A stretch of DNA of 64,000 bases from Glycine soja (taxonomy: Eukaryota; Streptophyta; Magnoliopsida; Fabales; Fabaceae): positions 15,780,201 to 15,844,200 of the forward strand of contig NC_041011.1 in assembly GCF_004193775.1 (NCBI RefSeq). The letters are read 5' to 3'. The position numbers were made by a program, and so were the translations under genes. Every line of letters begins with the position of its first letter. The stretch's first letter is position 1. A model generated the notes under the pieces. The model was not told where the DNA came from, searched no databases, and saw nothing but the letters and a program-made list of their open reading frames with translations. Shown one piece after another: positions 54,917-64,000 of this stretch.

Positions 54917-55361
54917 GCGTTGTGATTGGATGACAATGTAAAACTTTTTATATTCTTAATGCATAATCTTTCTTTATCTAAAGGTAAATACATTAACATT
55001 TTTCTATTATAAACATTTATTTAAAATTTCTTATTTCTCTTTATTTATTTATTCTATTATTTAATTATATCACTTATTATATTTTTACATTTTTTAAAAT
55101 ATCAAATAACATGAGATATTCATGTATTATTCATATATGATGCGTTGTGATTGGATGACAATGTAAAGTTTTTTATATTCTTAATGCATAATCTTTCTTT
55201 ATCTAAAGGTAAATACATTAACATTTTTCTATTATAAACATTTATTTAAAATTTCTTATTTCTCTTTATTTATTTATTCTATTATTTAATTATATCACTT
55301 ATTATATTTTTACATTTTTTAAAATATCAAATAACATGAGATATTCATATATTATTCATAT
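54917..55361. repeat. Tandem duplication, 225-bp period
   Basis: 54917-55141 and 55142-55361 are nearly identical (both start GCGTTGTGATTGGATGACAA). The solo LTR abuts the first copy. Confidence 0.9.
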
Positions 55362-57026
55362 TAAATTGATAATTTGGACCATTGTTTGCTTGGCACGAAA
55401 TAATATTTTTTTAAAACAGGTTCATAAAAAAATCACATTAATAATTCCATAATTCCTGTTTATTATAACTCTAAAAATCAGTGAAAAAAATATAATAACT
55501 TACAAGTTACTGACTTGATTCAAGATAATTATAATTCTCTTATATTTTACTACAAAAGATGATGAAGCAAAAAGAATTGCATAAAGTCGGAAATAAACCA
55601 GTTTATATCTATTTTATAAATTTAACAGTTTAGATTTATTTTTATATTGTGAGTAGAATACCCACGTACAAAGAACATTTAGACTTTTATTATTACCGAA
55701 GAACATTTAGACTATTTAGTTAATAATAAATGAAAGAGTCAATATATAATCGATATTAATAAAAAAAACTTTATTTGCAGTAAAAAAAAAAAACTAATAA
55801 ACTTTATCAATCCAATCGCCGCATTCTTACGAAGTAGACTAAATAAACAGATTTGATATAATTTAAAAACTAATTAACACTTTTTTATTTTTCTTTATTT
55901 TAATGTATACTATGTTATTTAAAATATAAATTAATTATTATTTCTATATTATATATTTATAATTATGTGATTCATTTAAAATAGAACATTAAAGCAATAT
56001 TATATAATTTAATGTTGAATAAATAAAATTTAATATATACAAAACTAAAAATAAATTTTCACAGAAAATAACTCAAAAAATGATAATATACCAATGCTTG
56101 AGAAGTAAAATGGGCATATGAAAGAACTTTTTTGCACGTATAACAATTATAATATTTTTACAACAAATTTTAATACTTCTTTTTTATATCTCTCTCCATC
56201 ACCTCACCTTATCCGTTTTATTTATATGTTTATTTTTTATTTCTTATTGCTATATTCAACGGCTTCAAACATTTGTAAAATATTTCACAAGAATGTTTTA
56301 TAAAAATCAGACATTTTTCCTGTCACAAGTTCACAACACTGTACCTCGTTTAATTGATGATTCTTTCAATACGGATGACTCAATTCTTGCTTTTATTAGA
56401 TTCCATGAAATTCAGAGGAAAAAATATTTCATGATCTTTTATGATACGTTCAATAATTTTTACACTAGTCATAACTTAATAGAAAAATGTTAAATGAAAG
56501 AATCATATGTCATTACTTAGAAAATGTTTAAAATAATAAAATATTGATAAAATTGTAAATTTGATTTTTTAGTTTGTCTCTAATTTTGGATTTGGTTTTT
56601 CAATAATAATCAATAAAAATAACAATATATTTTATCTTTCATGAAATTAACATCCAAATCATCCAAATATTTTCATCACATGCAACAGGACATATTTTGA
56701 ATATGGAGAATAACAAGAGCTGAAAATAGCAAGAACTGAATCAATATATACTCAAACCATATGATGGTTATTGATTTCTATACTACATACCGACAGCAAT
56801 CACACCATTATATGAACGTAAACGATGGTTATTGATTTCCATACAACATATGGAGCATAAAAAACCTCTAGAATATTATATAATAATTGGGCTACAGCAA
56901 AATTTCCCTATTATATTTTAGGGATATATATACCTGAATTTGTACCGAAATATGATATACCTATCCTGTGGGTGAGTATACTTAATCCGCTACACTCTAG
57001 CTAGCATATACCTCCTTATGCTAACT
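55362..57026. other. AT-rich intergenic DNA downstream of the host gene
   Basis: No gene or transposon recognised. A diverged duplicate phrase (atgatggttattgatttc, about 56761 and 56823) is the only repeat seen. The part next to 57026 is probably 3' UTR and terminator of the minus-strand gene. Confidence 0.5.
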
Positions 57027-59571
57027 TCATCCAGTTATCTGTAAGAAAAATATTATTTGTTTTCCAAAAGCAATATGATAACAACTAAATGAAATCCTCA
57101 AAGTAGAGAAATAATCATGAAGCAATCTAACATATATCTAACAAATGAGGGGAAATTAATGTTAAGCAAATTAATTAATGAGGTGTAAAATCTTTAAACT
57201 GCGCGTTGTTATATATACATCATTAATTTTGCATGAATCATTACTAAATAATACGAATTTCAAACCATAAACTCAAATTATATAGTGAAAAGTAAAAATC
57301 TGTACCATGTAAACGTAGGGATCATAACGCCCGCCTGAGCCTGATCTTTTCACAGCATCCACCCTCAGCAACCTACACACAGTTCTTCGTAGCATGAGAC
57401 ACAACAAAATTAACTAAACTGATATGAAAAGTGCATTAGACATAAAATATTTACTAATTATTTTTAACAAAATTTATTAGAAATCAAGATTTATTAAAGA
57501 AAGAGATAGACTCGATTTTAGTATATTTTAGTTTTGTTAACATTTTTGTCCATGAAAAATCCGAAGAGTTTAATTCACTTTCAGATATAGCGCTAGCTCA
57601 CGCTTGTTGTTTTCGCTGCGACATTTCAAACCTAAACAACGAGTGATCACAGAGAGTATATCACAAAATCAAACGTGATGTGATCGATCGATTGAAATTT
57701 TGAATTCAGATAGTACATATATCATATAAAAAATCTCCCTCTATTCCGCTGAAATTAAACAAACTAAACCTATAGGATTTAAATCACGTAAATGTTTAGG
57801 GTGCATCATGCATGCCACAATTTGCATGTGTGTGTGACCGTGTGTGACAGAGTGAGAGAGAGAGACTATACATTCGTAGAGCTTTGCTAGTGTCAGGGCT
57901 GTCACCGAGCATTTGACGGATCTTCACTTCAGAGGAGCCACCGCAACAAGAGAGCAGCTTCAGTATGGCTTCGCCGCGCCGGCGAAGGTTCGGCGAACCG
58001 GCGCGACAACGCGACGGCGCCGCCGTCTCGCAATTGACTCCGGCCACACTCACAATCGCGCCTCTGCATCTCTTAGCGTAGCGCAAGCTTCGCTCGCTGG
58101 AGATGCCGCTCGAGCTGCTCGACAAACACGACGACACCTCGCCGGATAGCGATGCCGGAGACAGCACCTTCGCCAACTCCCCGGCGTTCGGCTTCCGGTC
58201 GCCGGAGCACGACGTGGTCCACGCGACCTTCGACCGAATCTTCCTCGCAATCTTTCACAAAACGAAATTCCTCAGTTTAATTACATCGTGAACCAAATCA
58301 AACAATCGAGAAATGCATAACCTATAAATCGCAATCGTCAAATTCTCAATCAAATGTTTACATCGAGAGTGAACTGAATAAAACAACCGAGAAATTCGTA
58401 ACATAAATCACAATTATTAATCAAATGTCTAGATCTCTGCTCCCTCAACACCAATCTTACTGAAACTCAGTTGAATGTTATCCAATCTAACCCAAACAGC
58501 ACATAAAAACTCCAGAAACAACAAAAATAGAATGAATCTCATTAGAAGAACCGGCGAAGTGAATTTTCAGATCACGCAGAGTTGTTTGTTTTTGCTTTGC
58601 TTCCAAACACAAACAAATAACGAAGCGAAACAAACTTTAAATTAGAATCGACGAGAAGGAGCATTATACAACCCAACCAAAACAGCACAGAAAATCTCCA
58701 TGCACAATAGCAAAAACAGAATGAGTCTCATTAGAAGATCGAAACAGTGCAGTAAATTTTCAGATCACGCAGAGTTTTTTGCTTTTGCTCTGTTTCCAAA
58801 AAAACAAACACATAACGAAGCAAAACAAACTCAAAACTAGAATCGATGAGAAGGAAAAAAAAAACAGAACGAATCTCATTAGAAGAATCAGTGAAGTGAA
58901 TTTTTAATTCACGCAGAGTTTTTTGCTTTTGCTCTGCTTCCAAACACAAACACATAACGAAGCGAAACAAACTCAAAACATAATTGATGAGAAGGCAAAA
59001 ACAGAATGAATCTCATTAGAAGAATCAGTAAAGTGAATTTTCAGATCACGCAGAGTTATTTGCTTTGGCTCTGTTTCCAAACCCAAACACATAACGAAGC
59101 GAAACAAACTCAAAACTAGAATCGATGAAAAGGTGCATAGAGATATGTAGAATCAACCTCGAGCTTCATCTGATGGTAACGCGTGACAGCAGAGAACGAT
59201 ACGCTGCGCGATTTGATCTCTTTCTCCGAGGAATCACCGTCGTCGTCGTCGTCGTCGTCGTTGGTGAGCGAGGAAGACGAAGATTTAGAAGAACCGTACG
59301 AAACCGATATCTCTCTCAACCTCTTGCTTCCGCTTCTCCTCTCTGGAACCACAACGCTGGAATTATAGCCAGACTGAAACCTTCAGAGCGAGAAAATTTT
59401 GTGAAAACAGAGTGAGTGAAGATTGAGACGAAGATGAGAATCTAAGAAACGTAATGCGAATTGAGAATGTTAATGTTACTTAGAAAGCGAGGGAGATGAG
59501 AGAGATGTTGTGTTGAGAAGAAGCAGAGACGATGCAACCGTTCGTTCTACGGAGCTCGGAAACGAAGACAT
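57027..59571 (-). CDS. Host gene: uncharacterised plant protein with HTH-like C-terminus (5 exons, 257 aa)
   Basis: Five exons fit one frame (minus strand): 59571-59480, 59380-59158, 58251-57872, 57372-57306 and 57038-57027; 774 bases in all, with GT donors and AG acceptors at every intron. The protein begins MSSFPSSVERTVASSLLLLN, has Ser-rich and poly-Asp parts (exon 2), VTRYHQMKLE joined to IARKIRSKV, and a conserved-looking end: RRRGEAILKLLS, SSEVKIRQMLGDSPDTSKAL, RVDAVKRSGSGGRYDPYVYM, then ITG-stop. The C-terminal 65 residues look like a small helix-turn-helix fold with a basic patch, so DNA or chromatin binding is possible, but I cannot name the family. The intron 1 acceptor was chosen by frame (CTGAAG at 59381, not TTTCAG). 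No stops or frameshifts: the only intact gene here. Confidence 0.78.
58477..59133. repeat. Tandem repeats in intron 2 of the host gene
   Basis: Four units of about 140-190 bases share 'agaatgaatctcattagaaga', 'ttttcagatcacgcagagtt', 'tgctttgcttccaaacacaa' and 'gaatcgatgagaagg'; ends near 58661, 58854, 58994 and 59133. The first two units carry an extra block of about 50 bases (cccaaacagcac...). The last unit ends some 25 bases from the exon 2 splice donor. Confidence 0.85.
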
Positions 59572-59663
59572 TGTTTCGTTGCCTTCACTCTTTTTCTTCT
59601 CTCTCGAGCTTTTGAAACTTTCGCGGGTTTATTGAAATCTTTTCAAATTTTTCTCTCTATGTC

Positions 59664-59684
59664 GGCGTGTACCACGTGTGTACA
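59664..59684. promoter_or_regulatory. Palindromic G-box upstream of the host gene
   Basis: CACGTG (59673-59678) lies within a near-palindrome GTGTACCACGTGTGTACAC, about 100 bases upstream of the ATG at 59571. G-boxes bind bZIP and bHLH factors in light and stress responses; binding here is inferred. Confidence 0.5.
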
Positions 59685-59689
59685 CTACT

Positions 59690-60130
59690 AACTAACATTT
59701 TTTTTCAATTTTTCTTTTACTTTTTTTTGTTGTTAGCCTTTTTCAGACAAGCATAGAAAATTTATTTCACGAGTGAGAACATGTAATTTTTAATAGTTTA
59801 ATGCATATATGGATAATATAATAATACTACTACTGTATGACTATTACAAGTGTATGTGCAAAAAAATTGAAAATATTAATGTGGCACTAGAGTTGAACAC
59901 AAAATGTTTTTATTGAGGGTATTCAATTTTACTAGTTTACATTAATCTTGATTGTTGCCTTGTTTTTTATTTATCATTTAGATGCTTATCCGAGGAAATG
60001 TGAGATATTTTATGTATTTAATTTAATTTAATTAAGATAAAGTCTTTCCTTTTTTTACTTTTTACTCTTAACAAATTTGGAAATTCGAAGGAAAATGACC
60101 AAAAAAGTATAGAAAATCTTTTGAGGGTTT
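59690..60130. other. AT-rich intergenic DNA
   Basis: No gene or repeat of note between the host gene promoter and element E. Confidence 0.45.
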
Positions 60131-60816
60131 GTTGAATCACTTTCTATTAGAACAAAGGATAAAAGTTTGAAAAAAAAGAAAAAAAAAGGCTTCAAGTCCC
60201 ACCTCGCTCAGGATAAACACTTGAATAGTGTTTCACTCCCTATATATAGAGAACTCATTTCTTCATTTTTCCTTGCCCCAGTTGACACTTTTCTTTCTCC
60301 CTCTCATATTTCAGTCGATGCATTTCCGGCAAACTTCTCCCTCTTTCTTTCTATCGCTCTAAAATTTTGGTTGGCTTTAAGAGTGACTTCTTAAGTCATA
60401 TTTTTCGGTTGGCTATAAGAGTGACTTTTTAAGTCATATTTTTCGATTGGCTATAAGAGTGATTTTTTAAGTCATATTTTTCGATTGGCAATTAGAGTGA
60501 CTTTTCAAGTCATATTTTCGGTTGGCTATTAGAGTGACTTTTCAAGACATATTTTCGGGTTGCTTTAGAGTGACTTTTCAAGTCATACAAGAGGGTGTAA
60601 TTCTAGAAAAGGTTCCCTCAGTGCAGTGGGAATCTTATACAGTGATCTGGGCTGTTTTATCCTGGGGACGTCGTGGTTGATAGTTTGCTTGCACAATTTT
60701 TGGCAGTGCCACGAAACGTCTTAAAGAAAGCGACATTGTCCGTGACTCAGCCAGTAATTTTTTCGGTTTGTCATAAACTATTGTTACAACAATTTTAAGA
60801 CGGTTTCGGTTCTGCT
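60131..60816 (+). repeat. Element E 5' LTR/leader region
   Basis: TATA box CTATATATAG at about 60239-60248 and CT-rich DNA (60285-60360) mark a promoter. A six-fold tandem repeat follows. The LTR-leader border cannot be set without the 3' LTR. Confidence 0.5.
60366..60590 (+). repeat. Six tandem repeats of about 39 bp with internal palindromes
   Basis: Unit: GGTTGGCTATAAGAGTGACT followed by TTTTAAGTCATATTTTTC with small changes. TGACTT and AAGTCA within each unit form a 6-bp stem with a 3-5 base loop. Confidence 0.9.
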
Positions 60817-62296
60817 ATGGCTACCGTAGATATTACTGGCTCAAACAGCAATGACCTCAACAAACCTTTTAGGTTTGAAGGGTATCATTTCAAACGTTGG
60901 CAACAAAAGATGATGTTTTATTTAACTATGAGAAAAGTTTCCTATGTTTTGAACACTGATATTCCAGTGGTACTTGAGGATGCTGAGAAGGAAGTGAAGG
61001 ATAAAATGACTATGGAATTAGCTCTCTGGAATGAAAATGATTACCTATGCAAGAATTTCATTCTTAATGGGTTAGCTGATGATCTCTATGATTATTGTAG
61101 CCCATATAAGTCTGCCAAATTAGTTTGGCTGGCTTTGGAAAAGAAGTATGATACTGAGGAAGCTGGGACTAAAAAGTATGTTGTTAGCCGCTACCTCAAG
61201 TATCAAATGACTGATGATAAATCAGTAGAGTCTCAATCCCATGAGATACAGAAAATTGCTCATGATATCATATCAGAGGGTATGACATTGGATGAGCAAT
61301 TTCAGGTTGCTGTCATCATAGACAAATTGCCTCCTGGCTGGAAGGATTTCAAAAACCTTCTCAGACACAAGACCAAAGAATTCTCTTTGGAGTCTCTGAT
61401 CACACGTCTGCGCATTGAGGAAGAGGCACGCAGACAAGATCAGAAAGATGAAGTGTTGGTTGTGTCTCACAACAACACTAAAAGGAAGAACACAGGTGCA
61501 GTTCTGAAGCCTATTGGCAAAAACTTTAAGAATCAGAACCGCAATGTGAGCAATACCTCCAACTGCAACAAGAACCCCCCAAGGGTCCAACATGCTAGAC
61601 AACATCCACCTGCCAAGAATAATCCCGGTGAGCCATTCCTCTGCTACAATTGTGGCAAACCGGGACATATGGCACGTAAATGCAGAAATCCTTCAATGAC
61701 AGGTGCTCCCCAGGCTAACATGACTCAAGAGCCATACATAGCTGTGATAACAGAAATCAATATGATTGGAGGATCAGATGGATGGTGGGTAGACACTGGC
61801 GCCTCCCGCCACGTCTGCTATGATCGTGCTATGTTTAAAACATACACGAATGTTGAAAATAAGAAAGTGTTGTTGGGTGATTCCCACACCACTACTGTTG
61901 CTGGAACTGAAGATGTTGAACTGAAGTTTACCTCTGGAAAGACTTTGATTCTCAAAGATGTGATGCATACTCCAGAGATGAGAAAGAATCTGGTTTCTGG
62001 TTTTCTTTTAAACAAGGCTGGGTTTACTCAGACCATAGGTGCAGATTTATTTACTTTGACCAAGAATGGGGTATTTGTAGGAAAAGGGTACGCCACTGAT
62101 GGCATGTTCAAATTGAATCTTGATATTAATAAAGTTTCTCCTTCTGCTTACATGCTGTGTGATTTTAATATCTAGCATTCTAGACTTTGTCATATAAATA
62201 GTCGTTGCATATCTAACATGAGTAACTTAGGTTTTATTCCAAAGTTATCTTCAAATCACTTTGAAAAATGTATTTTTTTGCAGTCAATCTAAAATA
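60817..62296 (+). pseudogene. Element E gag and protease (copia polyprotein N-terminal part)
   Basis: Open from ATG 60817 for 452 codons. The gag part (FRFEGYHFKRWQQKMMFYLT, LWNENDYLCKNFILNGL, LPPGWKDFKNLLRHK) builds the particle; the zinc knuckle CYNCGKPGHMARKC (CX2CX4HX4C, about 61642-61683) binds RNA; the protease motif WWVDTGASRHVC (about 61783-61818) carries the catalytic Asp. The frame stops with TAG at 62173-62175, exactly where the pre-integrase motif HSRLCHINSR begins, so a Trp codon has probably become a stop. A frameshift lies in a T-run near 62271-62278 within the pre-integrase zinc-binding part. Otherwise well preserved. Confidence 0.9.
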
Positions 62297-64000
62297 ACTA
62301 AGAAATCACATAAATTAGTAGTTAAAGAATCCGAGCCATTGGATTTAATACATTTTGATATATGTGAATTTGATGGAACGTTGACCAAAAATGGAAAACG
62401 ATATTTTATCACTTTTATTGATGACTGCTCTGATTATACATATGTATATCTTATGAAAAATAAAAGTGAAGCGCTTGACATGTTTAAGTTATTTGTAACA
62501 GAAATTGAAAATCAATTCAATAAGAAAATTAAGAAACTTCGAAGTGATAGAGGCATAGAGTATGATTCCAGTTTGTTTAATGAGTTTTATAATTTGCATG
62601 GAATCATACATGAGACAACTGCTCCATATTCACCTGAAATGAACGGTAAAGCTGAAAGAAAGAACAGAACTTTTACAGAATTAATTGTAGCTACTATGTT
62701 GAGTTCTAGTGCAACATCTTTTTGGTGGGGCGAAATTTTGTTAATTGTTTGTTATGTGCTAAATAGAATCCCCAAATCAAAAAGCAAGACATCTCCCTAT
62801 GAGATATTAAAGAAAAGACAACCAAATTTGTCTTATTTGAGAACTTGGGGATGTCTGGCCTATATAAGGATCCCAGACCCTAAGAGGGTTAAACTTGCAA
62901 GTAGAGCCTATGAATGTGTGTTCATTGGTTATGCTATTAATAGCAAAGCATATAGGTTTTATGACCTAAACGCAAAAGTGATCATAGAGTCAAATGATGC
63001 TGATTTTTATGAAAATAAATTTCCTTTTAAATTAAGGGATAGTGGGGGTACTTCATCCAGTTATCTTCCTGCTATTAGTAGTGAAAATCTTGCACAACCA
63101 GAACCAGATATAGAGCCTCAAAGAGGTAAGAGAGCAAGAATTGCTAAAGATTATGGGCCCGATTATATGGCTTATACATTAGAGGAGGATCCATCAAACC
63201 TCCAAGAAGCTTTGTCTTCTTTGGATGCTGACTTGTGGCAAGAAGCCATTAATGATGAGATGGATTCTTTAGAATCTAACAAGACATGGCATTTAGTAGA
63301 CTTTCCTCCTGGTTGCAAACCAATTGGTTGTAAATGGATCTTGAAAAAGAAACTAAAACCTGATGGTACTGTGGATAAATACAAGGCTCGCCTTGTAGCC
63401 AAGGGTTTTAGGCAAAGAGAGAATGTGGATTTCTTCGACACCTTTTCACCAGTCACTAGAATAACATCTATTCGGGTGCTAATATCTCTTGCTGCTATTC
63501 ACAGTCTAGTGGTACACCAAATGGATGTTAAAACTGCTTTTTTAAATGGTGAATTGGAAGAGGAAATCTATATGGAACAACCTGAAGGGTTTGTGATTCA
63601 TGGACAAGAAGATAAAGTCTGCAAGTTAGATAAATCTTTGTATGGCCTAAAACAAGCACCTAAGCAGTGGCATGAAAAGTTTGATAACTTAATAGTCTCG
63701 AATGGGTTTAAGGTGAATGAAAGTGACAAATGCATTTACTACAAATCTGTAAATAATATTTGCACTATCATATGTGTATATGTCGATGATCTTCTCATAT
63801 TTGGTTCAAATATTCATGTAGTGAACGATGTGAAATCATTGTTGTGTAACAACTTTGATATGAAAGACCTCGGAGAAGCAAGTGTAATCCTTGGTATTAA
63901 GATTACTAGGTCAAAAGAGGGAATTTCTCTGGATCAATCTCACTACATTGAGAAGATCTTAAAGAAATATGACTACTTTGACTGTAAACCTGCTAGTACA
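62297..64000 (+). CDS. pol: Element E integrase and reverse transcriptase, open to the window edge
   Basis: After the frameshift the frame is open from about 62279 to 64000. Integrase: DLIHFDICEFDGTL (first Asp), KLRSDRGIEYDS (second Asp), SPEMNGKAERKNRTF (Glu), then GCLAYIRIPDPKRVKLASRA. RT: WQEAINDEMDSLESNKTWHL (about 63235), KPDGTVDKYKARLVAKGFRQ, HQMDVKTAFLNGELEEEIYM (first catalytic Asp, about 63520), DKSLYGLKQAPKQWHEKF and the intact YVDD box (63779-63790). No stop was met in this frame. Product: the integrase-RT part of the copia polyprotein; the gene as a whole is still disabled by the stop and frameshift upstream. Confidence 0.88.

Larger units (their letters stand above)
60131..64000 (+). 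mobile_element. Element E: Ty1/copia retrotransposon, 3' end outside the window
   Basis: Promoter/leader DNA with tandem repeats (60131-60816) is followed by gag-protease-integrase-RT in copia order. The RT continues to the last base, so RNase H, PPT and 3' LTR lie beyond the window. The start is tentative: TGTTGAATCAC at about 60130 could open the LTR. No clear PBS was found. Confidence 0.85.

Noticed and set aside
56118..56493. Two adjacent short plus-strand frames
   Set aside because: AT-rich DNA with Phe/Ile/Asn-rich translation and no recognisable pattern.
57913..58291. GC-rich plus-strand frames at 57913-58149 and 58103-58291
   Set aside because: They are antisense to exon 3 of the minus-strand gene and arise from its codon composition.
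59116..59352. Start of the host gene at 59352
   Set aside because: The codon there is GTG, and the exon continues upstream in frame to a splice acceptor at 59380 joined to an ATG exon at 59571.
59125..59415. Plus-strand frame with a run of valines
   Set aside because: Antisense reading of the poly-Asp codon run in exon 2.

Overview
The window is plant nuclear DNA, most likely from soybean or a close Glycine relative. The clues are AT-rich intergenic DNA, spliced genes with GT-AG introns, plant-specific transposon families, and LTRs that look from memory like those of soybean (paired TAATCGATTA palindromes, GCTAAGC arrays, Athila-like and Ogre-like elements). The species is inferred; no search was run. 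The setting looks like repeat-rich heterochromatin: one ordinary gene is visible in 64 kb, and almost everything else is mobile DNA in several nested layers.

Layout. 1-438 is AT-rich. 439-1140 is a promoter/LTR-like repeat with a tandem duplication. 1199-16800 is an old Athila-type Ty3/gypsy element (A) split by a complete younger one (B, 1441-11561) that has both LTRs, a PBS matching tRNA-Asp, a PPT and a probable 5-bp target duplication. A ends in a third open reading frame (plant transposon-protein family) behind a GCTAAGC-rich spacer. 17225-18165 and 21891-22226 are pieces of a CACTA (En/Spm) transposon, and between them lies a candidate Helitron (18732-21890) with a broken RPA1-like gene. 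22640-28770 holds fragments: a gypsy PPT+LTR, a minus-strand copia LTR, a LINE RNase H domain, an unrecognised reading frame and a minus-strand gag-protease piece.

28777-40975 is a long Ogre/Tat-lineage gypsy element (D): 1.77-kb 5' LTR, extra ORF1, gag, an intron-like segment, reverse transcriptase, two RNase H domains, integrase and a downstream transposon-protein ORF. It is joined tail-to-tail to a minus-strand Athila-like element (C, 40976-43729). 43730-48795 is a cluster of LTRs of a third gypsy family (F), two direct and one inverted, with a dense GCTAAGC array between them. 49169-50860 is a decayed plant-mobile-domain (MAIN-like) gene and 51190-51550 a MULE transposase fragment. 52073-54916 contains a partial sirevirus-like LTR, an 81-bp perfect inverted repeat and a solo LTR full of small hairpins.

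57027-59571 (minus) is the only convincing host gene: five exons join in frame to 257 codons ending in a conserved helix-turn-helix-like C-terminus. Tandem repeats fill its second intron. 60131-64000 is the 5' part of a Ty1/copia element (E) running off the window. The retroelement genes encode capsid (gag), protease, reverse transcriptase/RNase H and integrase for copy-and-paste transposition, but every copy here carries stops, frameshifts, deletions or changed catalytic residues, so none looks autonomous as it stands; E is the least damaged.
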